Source: CF-39 sp036518215
GTDB lineage: Bacteria > Chloroflexota > Limnocylindria > P2-11E
Assembly (NCBI GenBank): GCA_036518215.1
Contig: DATDNP010000175.1
Location: 1 to 23,706 of the forward strand
Reading direction: 5' to 3'
DNA length: 23,706 bases
Shown: in pieces, positions 23,529-23,706 of the stretch
Numbering within the stretch: the stretch's first letter is position 1
Layout: each line of letters begins with the position of its first letter
Translations under genes and position numbers: made by a program
The notes under the pieces: generated by a model
What the model was told of the DNA's origin: nothing
The model's input: the letters and a program-made list of their open reading frames with translations, nothing else
Databases searched by the model: none

Positions 23529-23706
23529 TTACTGCGCGTCCTTCAGGATCTGGTTCGCCGTCGTGGCGGCGTCCTTGAGCGCCTGGTCCGGCGTGGCCTT
23601 GCCCGTCATGACCGACACGTACATGTTGGTGATGACGTCACGGATGTCCTGCTGGCCGCGCACGTTCGGCTCGGGGATCGAGTTGCCGATCGCGTCGTAG
23701 GACTGC
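23529..23706 (-). CDS. ABC transporter extracellular solute-binding protein (family 1 type), C-terminal end only
   Basis: Only the last 58 codons are in the window; the gene continues beyond 23706. The visible end reads SYDAIGNSIPEPNVRGQQDI, VITNMYVSVMTGKATPDQAL, then KDAATTANQILKDAQ and TAA. This matches the closing helices of carbohydrate-type (family 1) solute-binding proteins, where a TGKxTPxxAL motif precedes the last helix. Such lipoproteins deliver sugars or other small solutes to a permease outside the cell; the ligand cannot be told from this part. A strong terminator follows. Confidence 0.8.
   Translation of the reverse strand, partial: QSYDAIGNSIPEPNVRGQQDIRDVITNMYVSVMTGKATPDQALKDAATTANQILKDAQ

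Overview
This is a GC-rich bacterial chromosomal window with no plasmid, phage, insertion-sequence or CRISPR signature. Gene content (tig, clpP, clpX, valS, a tRNA-Leu gene), a T-box leader in front of valS, several TANNNT hexamers placed 6 to 11 nt before start codons with little or no Shine-Dalgarno sequence, and many GAF/GGDEF and STAND-type regulators suggest a GC-rich terrabacterium, perhaps a Chloroflexota-like lineage known mostly from metagenomes. That placement is an inference from style only.

Region 1 (1-4555, all minus strand): a response regulator with a GGDEF-type domain (cut by the window edge), a family 4 glycosyltransferase translationally coupled to a short, divergent GTP-cyclohydrolase-I-like protein, tRNA-Leu(UAG), a DinB-like protein, a beta-hydroxyacid dehydrogenase and a small acidic protein of unknown function. 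The last three are packed as one operon with 1-base or near-4-base overlaps.

Region 2 (4578-10547): trigger factor, then two minus-strand genes for exported proteins (a dienelactone-hydrolase-like lipoprotein and a small secreted protein) and a decayed fragment of a metallo-beta-lactamase-fold hydrolase, then clpP-clpX and a cupin. The usual tig-clpP-clpX protein quality-control cluster is therefore present but interrupted by about 2.2 kb of material on the other strand.

Region 3 (10554-15339): a small membrane protein divergent from a short-chain dehydrogenase, then a 1192-residue membrane protein with GAF, HD-GYP, GAF and GGDEF domains. It carries the motifs both to make and to break cyclic di-GMP.

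Region 4 (15340-19512): a T-box riboswitch leader with a strong terminator, valS, and an MFS efflux protein whose apparent N-terminal coding sequence has no normal start codon.

Region 5 (19484-23706): an XRE-type STAND ATPase regulator divergent from two tandem SnoaL-like proteins, a DUF4230 membrane-anchored protein, and the end of an ABC-transporter solute-binding protein with its terminator.

The items most worth a second look are the coupled cyclohydrolase-like/glycosyltransferase pair, the metallo-beta-lactamase-fold relic upstream of clpP, the valS T-box, the overlapping divergent promoters in very short gaps, and two genes (DinB-like, MFS) whose family-like N termini run upstream of the first ordinary start codon.
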